A DNA stretch of 49,372 nt from Myxococcales bacterium (GTDB lineage Bacteria; Myxococcota_A; Polyangia; GCA-2747355), in contig JAGQIK010000088.1 of the NCBI GenBank assembly GCA_020431405.1, forward strand, positions 1-49,372, in the 5' to 3' direction. Shown piece after piece: positions 13,688 through 21,904 of this stretch. The position numbers and the translations under genes were made by a program. Positions within the stretch are counted from its first letter, which is position 1. Every line of letters begins with the position of its first letter. The notes beneath the pieces were generated by a model. That model searched no databases, had not been told where the DNA came from, and saw nothing but the letters and a program-made list of their open reading frames with translations.

Positions 13688-14452
13688 ATGCGGTCTTTCA
13701 CACGCGCGCGCGTCGTCTTCGTCGCTTCGATCCTGCTGCTCGGCACGCTGTCGGCGTGCTCTGACGATGGCGGCAGCGACACCATCGGCCCCGATGGCGG
13801 CACCGTCTCGGTGCAAGGCGCATCGGTGACCATCCCCGCCGGTGCGCTCGACAAGGACGTCAAGATCAAGGTCTCGCAGGTCAGCGGCCTCGGCGCGACG
13901 CTGCCTGGCGGCGTGACGCGGCTCGGCGACGCGTTCTCCTTCGAGCCGCACGGCCAGACGTTCCTCGCGCCGGTGACGATCAAGATCGCGGCGCCAGGCT
14001 CGACCGTCGCGGTGCGGCTCGACGACCGCGCCGACAGCACGTGGAAGCGTGTCGACGCGACGTTCGCCGGCGACACGGCGACCATCCAGACCTCGACGTT
14101 CAGCATCTACGCCGCGGCGAGCAGCAGCGGCCCCGACGCGATGGCAGACAGCGGCAGGGACACGGGCGCCGACGCCGCGGACGCGGCTGGCGACAGCGCG
14201 AGAGACAGCGGCGTCGACAGCGCCAAGGACCTCGCGCCCGACTCGGGCGTCGACAGCGCCAAGGACCTCGCGCCCGAAGCGGCCGGCGACACGACGGTCG
14301 ACACCACCGTCGATGGGGGCGGCGACACGACCGTCGACACGACCATCGACGGGGCCGGCGACACGACCGTCGACACGGGCGCCGTCGACACGACCATCGA
14401 CGCGGGCGTCGACACGACTGTCGACACGAGCGTCGATATGGGCGCCGGCTAG
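13688..14452 (+). CDS. Lipoprotein with ZU5-like domain and Asp/Thr-rich repeat tail
   Basis: The signal is MRSFTRARVVFVASILLLGTLSAC, a clear lipobox. Residues 35-140 read GGTVSVQGASVTIPAGALDKDVKIKVS and so on, the pattern of ZU5-like beta domains found in many bacterial surface lipoproteins. After about residue 150 the sequence is low complexity: DSGVDSAKDLAP occurs twice, followed by many DTTVDT/DGGGDT units. The tail is highly acidic and probably an extended, possibly Ca2+-binding spacer or wall linker. A 36-bp direct repeat at 14210-14277 encodes part of it. The start is the ATG at 13688; the long upstream frame is a shadow of the M49-like gene. The 45-nt gap allows co-transcription with that gene. 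Confidence 0.8.
   Translation: MRSFTRARVVFVASILLLGTLSACSDDGGSDTIGPDGGTVSVQGASVTIPAGALDKDVKIKVSQVSGLGATLPGGVTRLGDAFSFEPHGQTFLAPVTIKIAAPGSTVAVRLDDRADSTWKRVDATFAGDTATIQTSTFSIYAAASSSGPDAMADSGRDTGADAADAAGDSARDSGVDSAKDLAPDSGVDSAKDLAPEAAGDTTVDTTVDGGGDTTVDTTIDGAGDTTVDTGAVDTTIDAGVDTTVDTSVDMGAG
14210..14277 (+). repeat. 36-bp direct repeat inside the Asp-rich lipoprotein gene
   Basis: The unit encoding GVDSAKDLAPDS begins at 14210 and again at 14246. The second copy is identical over 32 nt before it diverges. The unit is a multiple of three, so copy number can change without a frameshift. Confidence 0.85.
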
Positions 14453-14579
14453 CGCGCCGCTGTGGTGTCGCGCGCCAGCGCGCGCGGCGCGTCCCGCCAG
14501 CGAGCGCACACACGCCAGCAACGGCGCCCGTTTGGCGTTGGTGCGCCTCGTGCAGCAGTGCGAGCGTTGGAGGTCCTCC

Positions 14580-15050
14580 ATGATGTACCGCACCAACGCG
14601 CACGAGTCGTGCTCGCTCTGCAACAACGCCGTCTACGGCTACTGCGCCCGCTGCAAGCGCCCCATGTGCCTCGACCACCTGCCCGTGCGCGTCGACGAGC
14701 GCTGCGTCGACTGCGAGATGGTCTTCGATCGCACGCGGCTGCGCATCGGCAAGCTGGGCGCCATCGCCTTCTTCGCCGGCTTTGGCCTGGCCTTCTTGCC
14801 GCTGCCCATCACCGGCGCGGTGCTCGTGGCGATGCTCACCGCCCTGCCGTTTGCCATCTGGGGTCTGCTCGCGCGCGGCCGCTTCCTCGCGCAGGGCTAC
14901 GGCAATCGCGAGGGCGTGCTGCTCACGCGGCAGGTCGCCATCGCGCCGCTGAGCGCCGGCGACGACGTGGTCAGCACCGGCCTGAGCCGCGCGCGCGAGC
15001 GCACGGAGATGCCGATCTCGCCCATCTACCAGCGCACCTACGGCCACTAG
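14580..15050 (+). CDS. N-terminal zinc-finger (B-box-like) membrane protein, 156 aa
   Basis: The N-terminal 45 residues carry a regular Cys/His cluster: CSLCNNAVYGYCARCKRPMC, then H, then CVDCE. This matches a treble-clef or B-box-like zinc site. Two adjacent hydrophobic segments follow (residues about 60-95: LGAIAFFAGFGLAFLPLPIT and AVLVAMLTALPFAIWGLLA), making a hairpin in the membrane. The C-terminus is polar. The start is the first of two ATGs at 14580, with a strong GGAGG at 14570-14574. Many bacterial membrane proteins have this layout and their roles are unknown. The open frame reaching back to 14049 overlaps the previous gene and is rejected. Confidence 0.75.
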   Translation: MMYRTNAHESCSLCNNAVYGYCARCKRPMCLDHLPVRVDERCVDCEMVFDRTRLRIGKLGAIAFFAGFGLAFLPLPITGAVLVAMLTALPFAIWGLLARGRFLAQGYGNREGVLLTRQVAIAPLSAGDDVVSTGLSRARERTEMPISPIYQRTYGH

Positions 15051-15074
15051 CCCGCAGCCGGCGGCCTCATGGTT

Positions 15075-16241
15075 TCACGGGGCCGCCGGCACGATCACGC
15101 GGATGCGATGGTTGTCGTAGTCGGCGACGTAGATGCGCCCCTGAAACAGCACCAGCGCCACCGGGTTGTTGAACTGCGCTGAAAGCGGCAGCCCGTCGGC
15201 GTAGCCCGGCGTGCCGCTGCCCGCGACGGTGCTCAGCTGCTGGCCGTCGAGGCGGCGGATGCGGTGGTTGCTGCGGTCGGCGATATAGAGCGTGCTGCCG
15301 CTGACGGCGAGGCCCATCGGGAAGTTGAGCCGCGCCGAGCGCGCGAAGCCGTCGGCGTAGCCGGGGCCGCCGCCGCCGGCGACGGTCTCGACGCTGAGAT
15401 CGATGCTGAAGCGGCGGATGGCGTGGTTGTCGCGGTCGGCGACGTAGACCATGCCGCCGAGCCACGCCACGCCGCTCGGCGTGTCGAAGCGCGCGCTCTG
15501 CACCGGCCCGTCGACGTAGTCGCGCGTGGTGGTGCCGGCGAGGGTGCGCACGCGCAGCGCGTCGACGAAACGCACGGCGTGGTTTTCGCTGTCCGCCACC
15601 AGCAGCTCGTCGAGCCCGCGCACGGCGAGCGCTGTCGGCCAGTTGAAGCGCGCCGCGGCGAGCAGGCCGTCGGCCAGCCCGGGATCGCCGTTGCCGGCGA
15701 GCGTCAGCACGCGCTCGGTGCGCGGATCGAGCACGCGGATGCGGTTGTTGAGGCGGTCGGCGACGTAGATGCGCCCGTCGCTGCCGACGGCCACGCCCTC
15801 GGGCCGGTTGAAGCGCGCGGCGAGCAGCGGTCCGTCGTTGTCGCCGGGCGTGCCGTCGCCAGCAAACGTGCGCACCTGCGATCCCTCGATCACGCGGATG
15901 CGATGGTTCCAGCTGTCGGCGACGTAGATACGGCCCGCCGCGTCCACGGCGAGGCCCGAGGGCCAGTAGAACTGCGCGCTCTTGGCGGGCCCATCGGCGA
16001 AGCCGCGCAGCCCGCTGCCCGCCACCGTGTAGACTGCCGGACCGCCGAGCACGGCCTGATCGAAGACGCCCATCTCGAGCGCGAAGGCGTCGGCGTCACC
16101 CGCGGCATCGCCGTCGAACGCGCCCGCTTCGGCGTCGGTGGGCGGCGCCGCGTCGGCGTCCAAGGCCGCGTCTGAACCAGCGCGCTGCTCGCACCCGAGC
16201 GCGCACGTCGACAGCAGCAGCGCGACCAGCAGAGGACGCAT
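15075..16241 (-). CDS. NHL-repeat (six-bladed propeller) lipoprotein
   Basis: The 388-aa exported protein starts MRPLLVALLLSTCALGC with a lipobox, then has an Asp/Ala-rich spacer (ALDADAAPPTDAEAGAFDGDAAGDADA) typical of myxobacterial surface lipoproteins. Six NHL units of about 55 aa follow, each with the pattern GYADG..SARFNxPxGLAV...LYVADRxNHRIRR. They would form a beta-propeller on the cell surface. NHL propellers bind proteins or ligands, and some act as lyases; no catalytic motif is evident. I use the ATG at 16241 because it gives a proper signal peptide; an in-frame start at 16286 would put basic residues before it. It converges with the gene ending at 15050. Confidence 0.88.
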   Translation of the reverse strand: MRPLLVALLLSTCALGCEQRAGSDAALDADAAPPTDAEAGAFDGDAAGDADAFALEMGVFDQAVLGGPAVYTVAGSGLRGFADGPAKSAQFYWPSGLAVDAAGRIYVADSWNHRIRVIEGSQVRTFAGDGTPGDNDGPLLAARFNRPEGVAVGSDGRIYVADRLNNRIRVLDPRTERVLTLAGNGDPGLADGLLAAARFNWPTALAVRGLDELLVADSENHAVRFVDALRVRTLAGTTTRDYVDGPVQSARFDTPSGVAWLGGMVYVADRDNHAIRRFSIDLSVETVAGGGGPGYADGFARSARLNFPMGLAVSGSTLYIADRSNHRIRRLDGQQLSTVAGSGTPGYADGLPLSAQFNNPVALVLFQGRIYVADYDNHRIRVIVPAAP

Positions 16242-16400
16242 ACGACGAGAGAATAACACGCGAACTGCGCCACAGGTCTGTGCCACGCTGTGTCAGCTAT
16301 CTGAGCCAGCGAGCACCGCCAGCGCTGCAAGGCGGCGTGATCACGTGCAGCCGGGCCTGGTCCCGTCCTTGCTCTTGCAGGCCGCCGAACGGAGGCCGCT

Positions 16401-16931
16401 ATGAAACGATGTCTGGTTCTGCTCGTCGCGCTGGGTCTGGGATGCACGGCCTGCGGCCAAGGCGCTGATGCGGTGACGGCCTACTACGAGATCGGCCACG
16501 CACCCGCGGGCGGCGACTGGGGCATCACCAAGGTCAACCTGCACCTCTTCTTCGGCGAAGCGCCGAGCTGTGACGACGTGCTCGACATGCAGACGCCCAC
16601 GGCGCAGGTCTACCTCGAGCCGAAGATCATCGACGACATGCGCTTCAAGGCCAAAGAGGCGAGCTACCGCGCCAGCGGCTGGACCTACTACTTCGACCAG
16701 AAGATGCCCGAGCTCACCGACTGGTCGTGCGATGGCAAGTTCGACGTCTCGATCCAGCGCTCGCCGATGTTCGAAGGCGCCGCCTACACGCCCTCGGCGC
16801 ACGTCGCCGACGAGGACGACGCGCTGGTGGGCATGATCACGCCGATGACCATCGGCGGCGTGAAAGCGAAGATGAGCAGCGTGGTGTTCGTCGCGCGCTA
16901 CTGCGGCGCCTGGGACAGCTACAAGAAGTAG
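16401..16931 (+). CDS. Putative lipoprotein, 176 aa
   Basis: The N-terminus MKRCLVLLVALGLGCTACGQ has a hydrophobic signal with two possible lipobox cysteines. The mature protein is acidic with aromatic residues (VTAYYEIGHAPAGGDWGI, GWTYYFDQKMPELTDWSC) and four Cys that could form disulfides. The C-terminus VVFVARYCGAWDSYKK is unremarkable. I recognise no family. A good Shine-Dalgarno (GGAGG, about 16390-16394) precedes the ATG. It is flanked by the divergent NHL gene and the convergent Arg-rich gene, so it is probably a single-gene unit. Confidence 0.72.
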   Translation: MKRCLVLLVALGLGCTACGQGADAVTAYYEIGHAPAGGDWGITKVNLHLFFGEAPSCDDVLDMQTPTAQVYLEPKIIDDMRFKAKEASYRASGWTYYFDQKMPELTDWSCDGKFDVSIQRSPMFEGAAYTPSAHVADEDDALVGMITPMTIGGVKAKMSSVVFVARYCGAWDSYKK

Positions 16932-16942
16932 CCGAGAGCGCG

Positions 16943-17638
16943 CTAGTAGACGGTGGCGGTGGAGTAGCTCGTGCCGCCGAGCACCTCGGCGGTGCTCGTC
17001 TGCACGCGTGGCTCGCTCTGCGCTTGCGGGCGCAGCTGGCGCTGCTCGATGCGCCGCTGCTGCGGACGGCGGCGGCGACGACGTCGTTTGCGAACGTTGC
17101 TCTGCGCGGGGGCGCCGCCCACGTCGCCGCCGGCAAACTCGGCAGCATAGCCATAGCGAGCGCCGCCGCCGCTGCCGCCGCGCACCGAGAATCCGAAGGC
17201 GCCGCCGTGGGCGAGATTGTCGCCGCCGGAGCTGGAGCGCCGCGGCTCGCCGGCACCCAGCGCATCACCGAGCCCCTGCATCGTCGCCGTGCTCATCAGG
17301 TGGCGACCGCTGCGCCGCGCGCGGCGCGCACGCCGTTTCACCAGGCGCACGAGGCGGCGGTACTGAACGCCGAGCCGCGTGCGAGGCAGCAGGCGGCGCA
17401 GCGCCCCGCGCATCGAGCCCCGTCCGCGCCGCGAGCGCAGCCGGCTGCCGCCGCGATGGGCGCGCCCGCGACGGATGCCCTTGCCCCTGCCTCGGCCGCG
17501 CGTGATGCGCTGCCCGTGCGCGCGCAGATAACGCACCCGCACCGGGCGCACGCGGTAGCCGCGCGTGCGCGCCTCGGCCGAAGCCAACGGCGTCGCCAGC
17601 AGGGCGGCTAGCATCGTGGCTATCAGGACGGGGCGCAT
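16943..17638 (-). CDS. Exported Arg-rich low-complexity protein
   Basis: The 231-aa protein starts with a standard signal peptide (MRPVLIATMLAALLATPLASAEA). The mature part is exceptionally rich in Arg (runs such as RGRGRGKGIRRGRAHRGG and VRKRRRRRRRPQQRR) with Gly/Ser/Gln spacers and a hydrophobic-free middle. No family is recognised. The high charge suggests binding to DNA, polyanionic polysaccharide or lipopolysaccharide outside the cytoplasm; this is inference. A caution: in this GC-rich DNA, Arg-rich products are typical of wrong frames. The clean signal peptide and the lack of a better frame argue for it, but the strength is moderate. It converges with 16401-16931 with an 11-nt gap. Confidence 0.55.
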   Translation of the reverse strand: MRPVLIATMLAALLATPLASAEARTRGYRVRPVRVRYLRAHGQRITRGRGRGKGIRRGRAHRGGSRLRSRRGRGSMRGALRRLLPRTRLGVQYRRLVRLVKRRARRARRSGRHLMSTATMQGLGDALGAGEPRRSSSGGDNLAHGGAFGFSVRGGSGGGARYGYAAEFAGGDVGGAPAQSNVRKRRRRRRRPQQRRIEQRQLRPQAQSEPRVQTSTAEVLGGTSYSTATVY

Positions 17639-17830
17639 ACCGCGAGGATTAGCAACGCGCAGGCCAGCCCAAGAAGATCACGATCCCATACACTTGGCCC
17701 GACGTGGGACCGACTGTGCGCAGGGACAGAAAGCCCGCTATCCGGCCACTGCGGTTTGCCGCCCCCGTAGCTGTACCTGTGGGCGACCGACATGCCGCGC
17801 TAGCATCGTGGGATCGTCGGAGGTGCTCGG

Positions 17831-19114
17831 TTGGCAGATCGCGAGAGCTCGGCGCCACGTGGCGCATTTCGTCTGCGCAGGCGCGTCGATCCCGACACGG
17901 CGACCACCGCTGCCGAGCACCGCGGCGGCCTCGGCCGGCTCGAGGTCGACGGCGAAGCGCGCTGGGCCTTGACCCACGACGCCGTCGCCCGGCTCGATCG
18001 CCTGCCCATCGCGTGGGACCTGGCGACCGACAAGCTGCTGTCGGATCGCTGGCTGCGACTCGACCATGGCAACAGCGGCCGTGCGCTGCGCGCGCTCGAT
18101 GATGACCGCATCGCCCTCGCCGAGCTCGAGGGGGCCAAGACCATCGCGCTGCTCGAAGGCGTCAACTGGCCCTGCGCCGCGCCGCAGCTCGCCGTCGGCG
18201 CGCGCTTCGCGTTCGGTCCGCTCGTGCAGTCCGCCGAACGCGGCGCGCGGCCGACACCGTTCACCACGATCTGGGATCTCGCCACGGGCGCGCGACCGCG
18301 CACCATCGACGAGCCCACGCTGCTCGGGGCGGGCCTCGGCGCGGACCGGTTGGTGACGGTCTCGGACCGGCACCAGCTGAGCGTGTGGGATCTCGCGTCG
18401 GGACAGCGGCTGCACGCGCTGCGCGGCGCTGGCGGCCGCCCCTCGCTGCTGTGCGTGGACGCGAGCAGCTCGCGCGCGGTGACCATCGCGACCGACGGCG
18501 CGCTGACGGTCTGGGATCTCGAGGGCGCTGGCGTCGTCGCGCAGCACGACAGCCTCGCCGCGCTGCACGGCGGTGTCGCTGCGCACGTGCGGCTGCTGGG
18601 CGGCCAGCGCCTCCTCTGCGAGGGCTGGTTTGTTGACGTGCTCGATCTCGAGACCGGAACGCTCGACCGCTCGTGGTGCGCGCGCGATCCCAACCGCGAC
18701 AGGATCCTCGAGATCGCGCCGCTTGCCGACGGCGAGCACGTTGCCGTGCTGATCTCGCGCGGGCTATTCGACCCCACGACGCTCGAGGTCTGGCACGTCG
18801 ACGAACAAGCGCTGGCCGGCAGCATCGAAGCCGACTGCGGGCGCGCCTTGGTCCTCGCCGCGGGCCACGCCGTGATCGCCTACGACGAGCACGTCGAGGT
18901 GTTCGCGCTCGAGCCGCGTCCGCTCGACGAAGCGCCCGAGGCGCCCGCCGTGCCCGACGCGGTGCGCCGCCAGCACGCCAAGGCGACGACGAAGAAGGCC
19001 GCCAAGAAGAAGGCGACCAAGAAGAAGGCGACCAAGAAGAAGGCCGCCAAGAAGGTGACCAAGAAGAAGGCAACCAAGAAGAAGGCGACCAAGAAGCCGC
19101 GCGCCAGGCGCTGA
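17831..19114 (+). CDS. WD40-like propeller protein with histone H1-like Lys-rich tail
   Basis: The 427-aa protein starts at a TTG at 17831, supported by GGAGG at 17819-17823. Residues 30-370 contain repeated blades ending in IWDLATG, VWDLASG, VWDLEGAG and LDLETG, the WD40 signature, so it forms a beta-propeller. There is no signal peptide and it is likely cytoplasmic. The last 45 residues are KATKKKAAKK-type repeats ending in RARR, very like histone H1 or the C-terminal domain of bacterial H1-like proteins. The tail probably binds DNA or RNA. The fusion of a propeller to an H1-like tail is unusual. The gene is followed by the convergent VIT/vWA gene (gap 30 nt). Confidence 0.8.
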   Translation: MADRESSAPRGAFRLRRRVDPDTATTAAEHRGGLGRLEVDGEARWALTHDAVARLDRLPIAWDLATDKLLSDRWLRLDHGNSGRALRALDDDRIALAELEGAKTIALLEGVNWPCAAPQLAVGARFAFGPLVQSAERGARPTPFTTIWDLATGARPRTIDEPTLLGAGLGADRLVTVSDRHQLSVWDLASGQRLHALRGAGGRPSLLCVDASSSRAVTIATDGALTVWDLEGAGVVAQHDSLAALHGGVAAHVRLLGGQRLLCEGWFVDVLDLETGTLDRSWCARDPNRDRILEIAPLADGEHVAVLISRGLFDPTTLEVWHVDEQALAGSIEADCGRALVLAAGHAVIAYDEHVEVFALEPRPLDEAPEAPAVPDAVRRQHAKATTKKAAKKKATKKKATKKKAAKKVTKKKATKKKATKKPRARR

Positions 19115-19144
19115 GTGGCTATGCGCCTGGCGCGCGAATCGGAC

Positions 19145-21904
19145 CTACTTCCAGAAGTCCCCGTCGCGACGGCTCGGTGCCCGTGGCGCGCTCGGCGCGC
19201 TCGACGGGTCGAGCTGCTCACCCCGCGCGAAACGATCGAGCAGCTCGCGCGCTCGCGCGATGAGCTCCTCGCGCTCGGCGGTGTCAGGCGCCGTGGCGCG
19301 CAGCGCTTCCAGCAGCTGCGACAGCGCCGCCGCCTCGTCCTGCGCGCCCACCGACGTGAGGTCCTCGACGAGCATGGTCAGCCCGACGAGCAGCTCGGCG
19401 TAGGCACCGCGCAGATCGGTGGCGAAGCGCTCCACCAGCCGCAGCAGCTCCTCGGCGCGCGCGCGATAGCTCGACAGGTCGAGCACGTCGCGCTCGCTGC
19501 GCCCGAGCAACGCGTCGATGCCGCGGCGGATGATGTTGCGCTCGTACTCGAGCGGCGGCGCCGGCGGCGCGCTCTGCTTGCGCTTGCCCTTGCGCGCCTT
19601 CGACGACGACACCGTGCCGCTCACCGAGTACGACTCGCTGCGCATCCTCGGCTTGGCCGGCGCAGGCGCGGGCGCAGGCGCGGGCGCTGCAGCCACAGGC
19701 TCGGGCGCTGCGGGCGGCGGTGCCGCCGCCTCTTCGGCCATCGCGTAGCCATCGAGCGCCATCTCGTCCATCTCCGCGATCTCGTCGTCGACATCGTCCA
19801 TCAGATCCATCGACTTCATCGCCTGCATCGGCACCGCCGCCGCGAAGGCCTCCTTCTTCTGCGCATCCGCGGGACCGGCGACCGCCGCCTTGCGGGCCAC
19901 CAGCCCACCCAGGCCGGCTGCGCGACCACCGCCACCACCGGGCACGCCGCTGCCCTGCCAGCCGGACGGCATCTGCACCGGCTGCGTGGCGCGATGAAGC
20001 TCGCCCGCGCGCTCGACGCGCTCGCTCTTGTCCACCGCCACGAACGCGGTGAAGCGGCACAGCACGCCGAAGCGCAGCGAGACGTCGATGATGCGCTTGG
20101 TCAGCTCGCCGCCGCCCTGCACGGCGTAGCGATCTTCGAGATCACGCAGGTGCGCCCGCGCCCAGACCGTCGGCACGGCACGCCCCGGTCGCGTGCTGCC
20201 CTCGAGCGATCGCTCGTAGCGCTCGCCGTCGCGACGCCGGCCCTGCACGCGTGCGCGAACCGCGCCGCCGCTGGCCGCGCGATAGCGGCCATAGAGCGTC
20301 AGCGGCGCGCCGGCGAAGAGGTCCGGCATACGCGCCGGCGAGATGCTGTCGGTGACGATCTCGGCACCTTCGAGCGAGACGCTCAGCTCCGTCAGCACCG
20401 GCGAGCCGATGCGACGATGCACGCGGTCCATCACCTCGTCGAGCCGATCCTCTGACTCCACCAGCTCGCACAGCCCTGCCCCGGTGGCGGCGAGGCGCCG
20501 CAGGAAGGCGAGGTTCACCGAGCGGTCGATGCCGAGGGTGTAGACGCGCACGTTCTTCAGCCGGCGCGAAAGCTCGCGCAGGATCTGATCTTCGTTTCCA
20601 ACCTGTCCGTCGGTGACGAGCACCAGCACGCGCTGGCGGTCGTCGTAGCCGCCGCCGAGCGCGTCCGCGGCGCGGATCAGCGGCTGCGCCATCTCGGTGC
20701 CGCCGCGCGCGTCGACCTTGCTCAGCCATTCCACCGCGCGGAAGCGATTGCGATCGCTGGCCGGCACCAGCACGCCGCGGCTCGAGGCCAGCGGCGGCGA
20801 TTCGATCATGTCGTCGAAGGCCATCACGGCGAAGCTGTCACGGTCGCGCAGCGTGTCGATCATGCGCGCCACCGCGCGGCGCGCGGCGACCATCTTCCAG
20901 CCGCCCATGCTGCCCGATCGATCGAGCACGAAGATCACGTCGCGTGGCGCCACGGCGCCGCTGTCGAGCGGCGGCACCACGGTCAGCGCGAAGGTGCCCT
21001 CGCCGCCCGTGGCGTCGGCGCGCAGGGCGAGATCGCTCTGCACCGCCTCGTCGCCGAGGGAAAAGCGCAGGATGAAGTCGCGGTCGAGACGCTGCTCGGG
21101 CGCGAGCTCGACGCGGAAGTGGCGCACGCCCTCGGGGCTGCGGTAGGGCGCGCCACCACCGGCGGCGTCGCCCGCGCTGGGCGGCTCGATGCGCGCCGCG
21201 TGCAGCGTCGAGCGCAGGTTGGACAGCGGCAGCTGCCCCGCGTCGATCGCCACGCGCAGACCCAGCCGCACCGGATTGGGGAAGCCCGGCAGCAGCACCG
21301 GCGGCGAGATGCGCGACGCATCGGGCACCGCGTCGGTGTCGTGCGCCACGCCGTCGCCGACGCTCTCGCCGTCGAGCGCGACGCCCGGGATGTAGCGCGG
21401 CGCCACCACCAGCGGGAAGCGGAACGTCGCCTCGCCGCTGTCGAAGGGCAGCGCGCCGACGAGCTCGAGCTCGACGGTGGCGCGCTCGCCGGGCTGCAGG
21501 TTGCCCACGCGCATGGTGAAGACGCCAGCGCGCTCCTCTTCGGTGATCGCGGCGCGGTGTCCGGCGGCGATGGCGCGGTCGTAGGTGCGGCGCGCTTCGC
21601 CGCGCTCTTTGATCACGCCTTCGACGACGCGGCCGTTGACCTCGAAGCGAAACGCCGTGACGGCAGCGCGATCGGGCAGCGGGAAGATGTAGGTCGCCTC
21701 GAGCGGCACGCTCAAAGCGTTGACGAAGGTCTGACGCAATTTGGTGTGGGCCATCAGCCCGTCGATGCGGGCGTCGATGTCCATCGCCGCCAGCGGCAGC
21801 ACGCCGCGGTCGGTGCTCAAGCAGCCGCAGCCAGCCTCGTCGTGGGCAGCGCCGATGCGCCCGAGCTCGTCGCTAGAAATGATCGGCAGCGCGTTCGCAG
21901 TCAT
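19145..21904 (-). CDS. VIT domain plus von Willebrand factor A domain protein
   Basis: The 919-aa protein has no signal peptide. Residues about 31-160 are a VIT domain (LMAHTKLRQTFVN, IFPLPDRAAVTAFRFEVNGR, GVFTMRVGNLQPGE). Residues about 320-500 are a vWA domain with an intact metal-ion-dependent adhesion site: DRSGS (Asp328, Ser330, Ser332), Thr403 and Asp432 (VTDGQVGN). It is thus related to inter-alpha-trypsin inhibitor heavy chains. The region 640-800 is low complexity, rich in Gly, Pro and Ala, with acidic stretches (DLMDDVDDEIAEMDEM). The C-terminal 100 residues are helical. The ATG at 21904 overlaps the MerR stop by 4 nt, so the two are translationally coupled. It is probably a scaffold or cation-dependent adhesion or chaperone-like protein under MerR control. 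Confidence 0.9.
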   Translation of the reverse strand: MTANALPIISSDELGRIGAAHDEAGCGCLSTDRGVLPLAAMDIDARIDGLMAHTKLRQTFVNALSVPLEATYIFPLPDRAAVTAFRFEVNGRVVEGVIKERGEARRTYDRAIAAGHRAAITEEERAGVFTMRVGNLQPGERATVELELVGALPFDSGEATFRFPLVVAPRYIPGVALDGESVGDGVAHDTDAVPDASRISPPVLLPGFPNPVRLGLRVAIDAGQLPLSNLRSTLHAARIEPPSAGDAAGGGAPYRSPEGVRHFRVELAPEQRLDRDFILRFSLGDEAVQSDLALRADATGGEGTFALTVVPPLDSGAVAPRDVIFVLDRSGSMGGWKMVAARRAVARMIDTLRDRDSFAVMAFDDMIESPPLASSRGVLVPASDRNRFRAVEWLSKVDARGGTEMAQPLIRAADALGGGYDDRQRVLVLVTDGQVGNEDQILRELSRRLKNVRVYTLGIDRSVNLAFLRRLAATGAGLCELVESEDRLDEVMDRVHRRIGSPVLTELSVSLEGAEIVTDSISPARMPDLFAGAPLTLYGRYRAASGGAVRARVQGRRRDGERYERSLEGSTRPGRAVPTVWARAHLRDLEDRYAVQGGGELTKRIIDVSLRFGVLCRFTAFVAVDKSERVERAGELHRATQPVQMPSGWQGSGVPGGGGGRAAGLGGLVARKAAVAGPADAQKKEAFAAAVPMQAMKSMDLMDDVDDEIAEMDEMALDGYAMAEEAAAPPPAAPEPVAAAPAPAPAPAPAKPRMRSESYSVSGTVSSSKARKGKRKQSAPPAPPLEYERNIIRRGIDALLGRSERDVLDLSSYRARAEELLRLVERFATDLRGAYAELLVGLTMLVEDLTSVGAQDEAAALSQLLEALRATAPDTAEREELIARARELLDRFARGEQLDPSSAPSAPRAPSRRDGDFWK

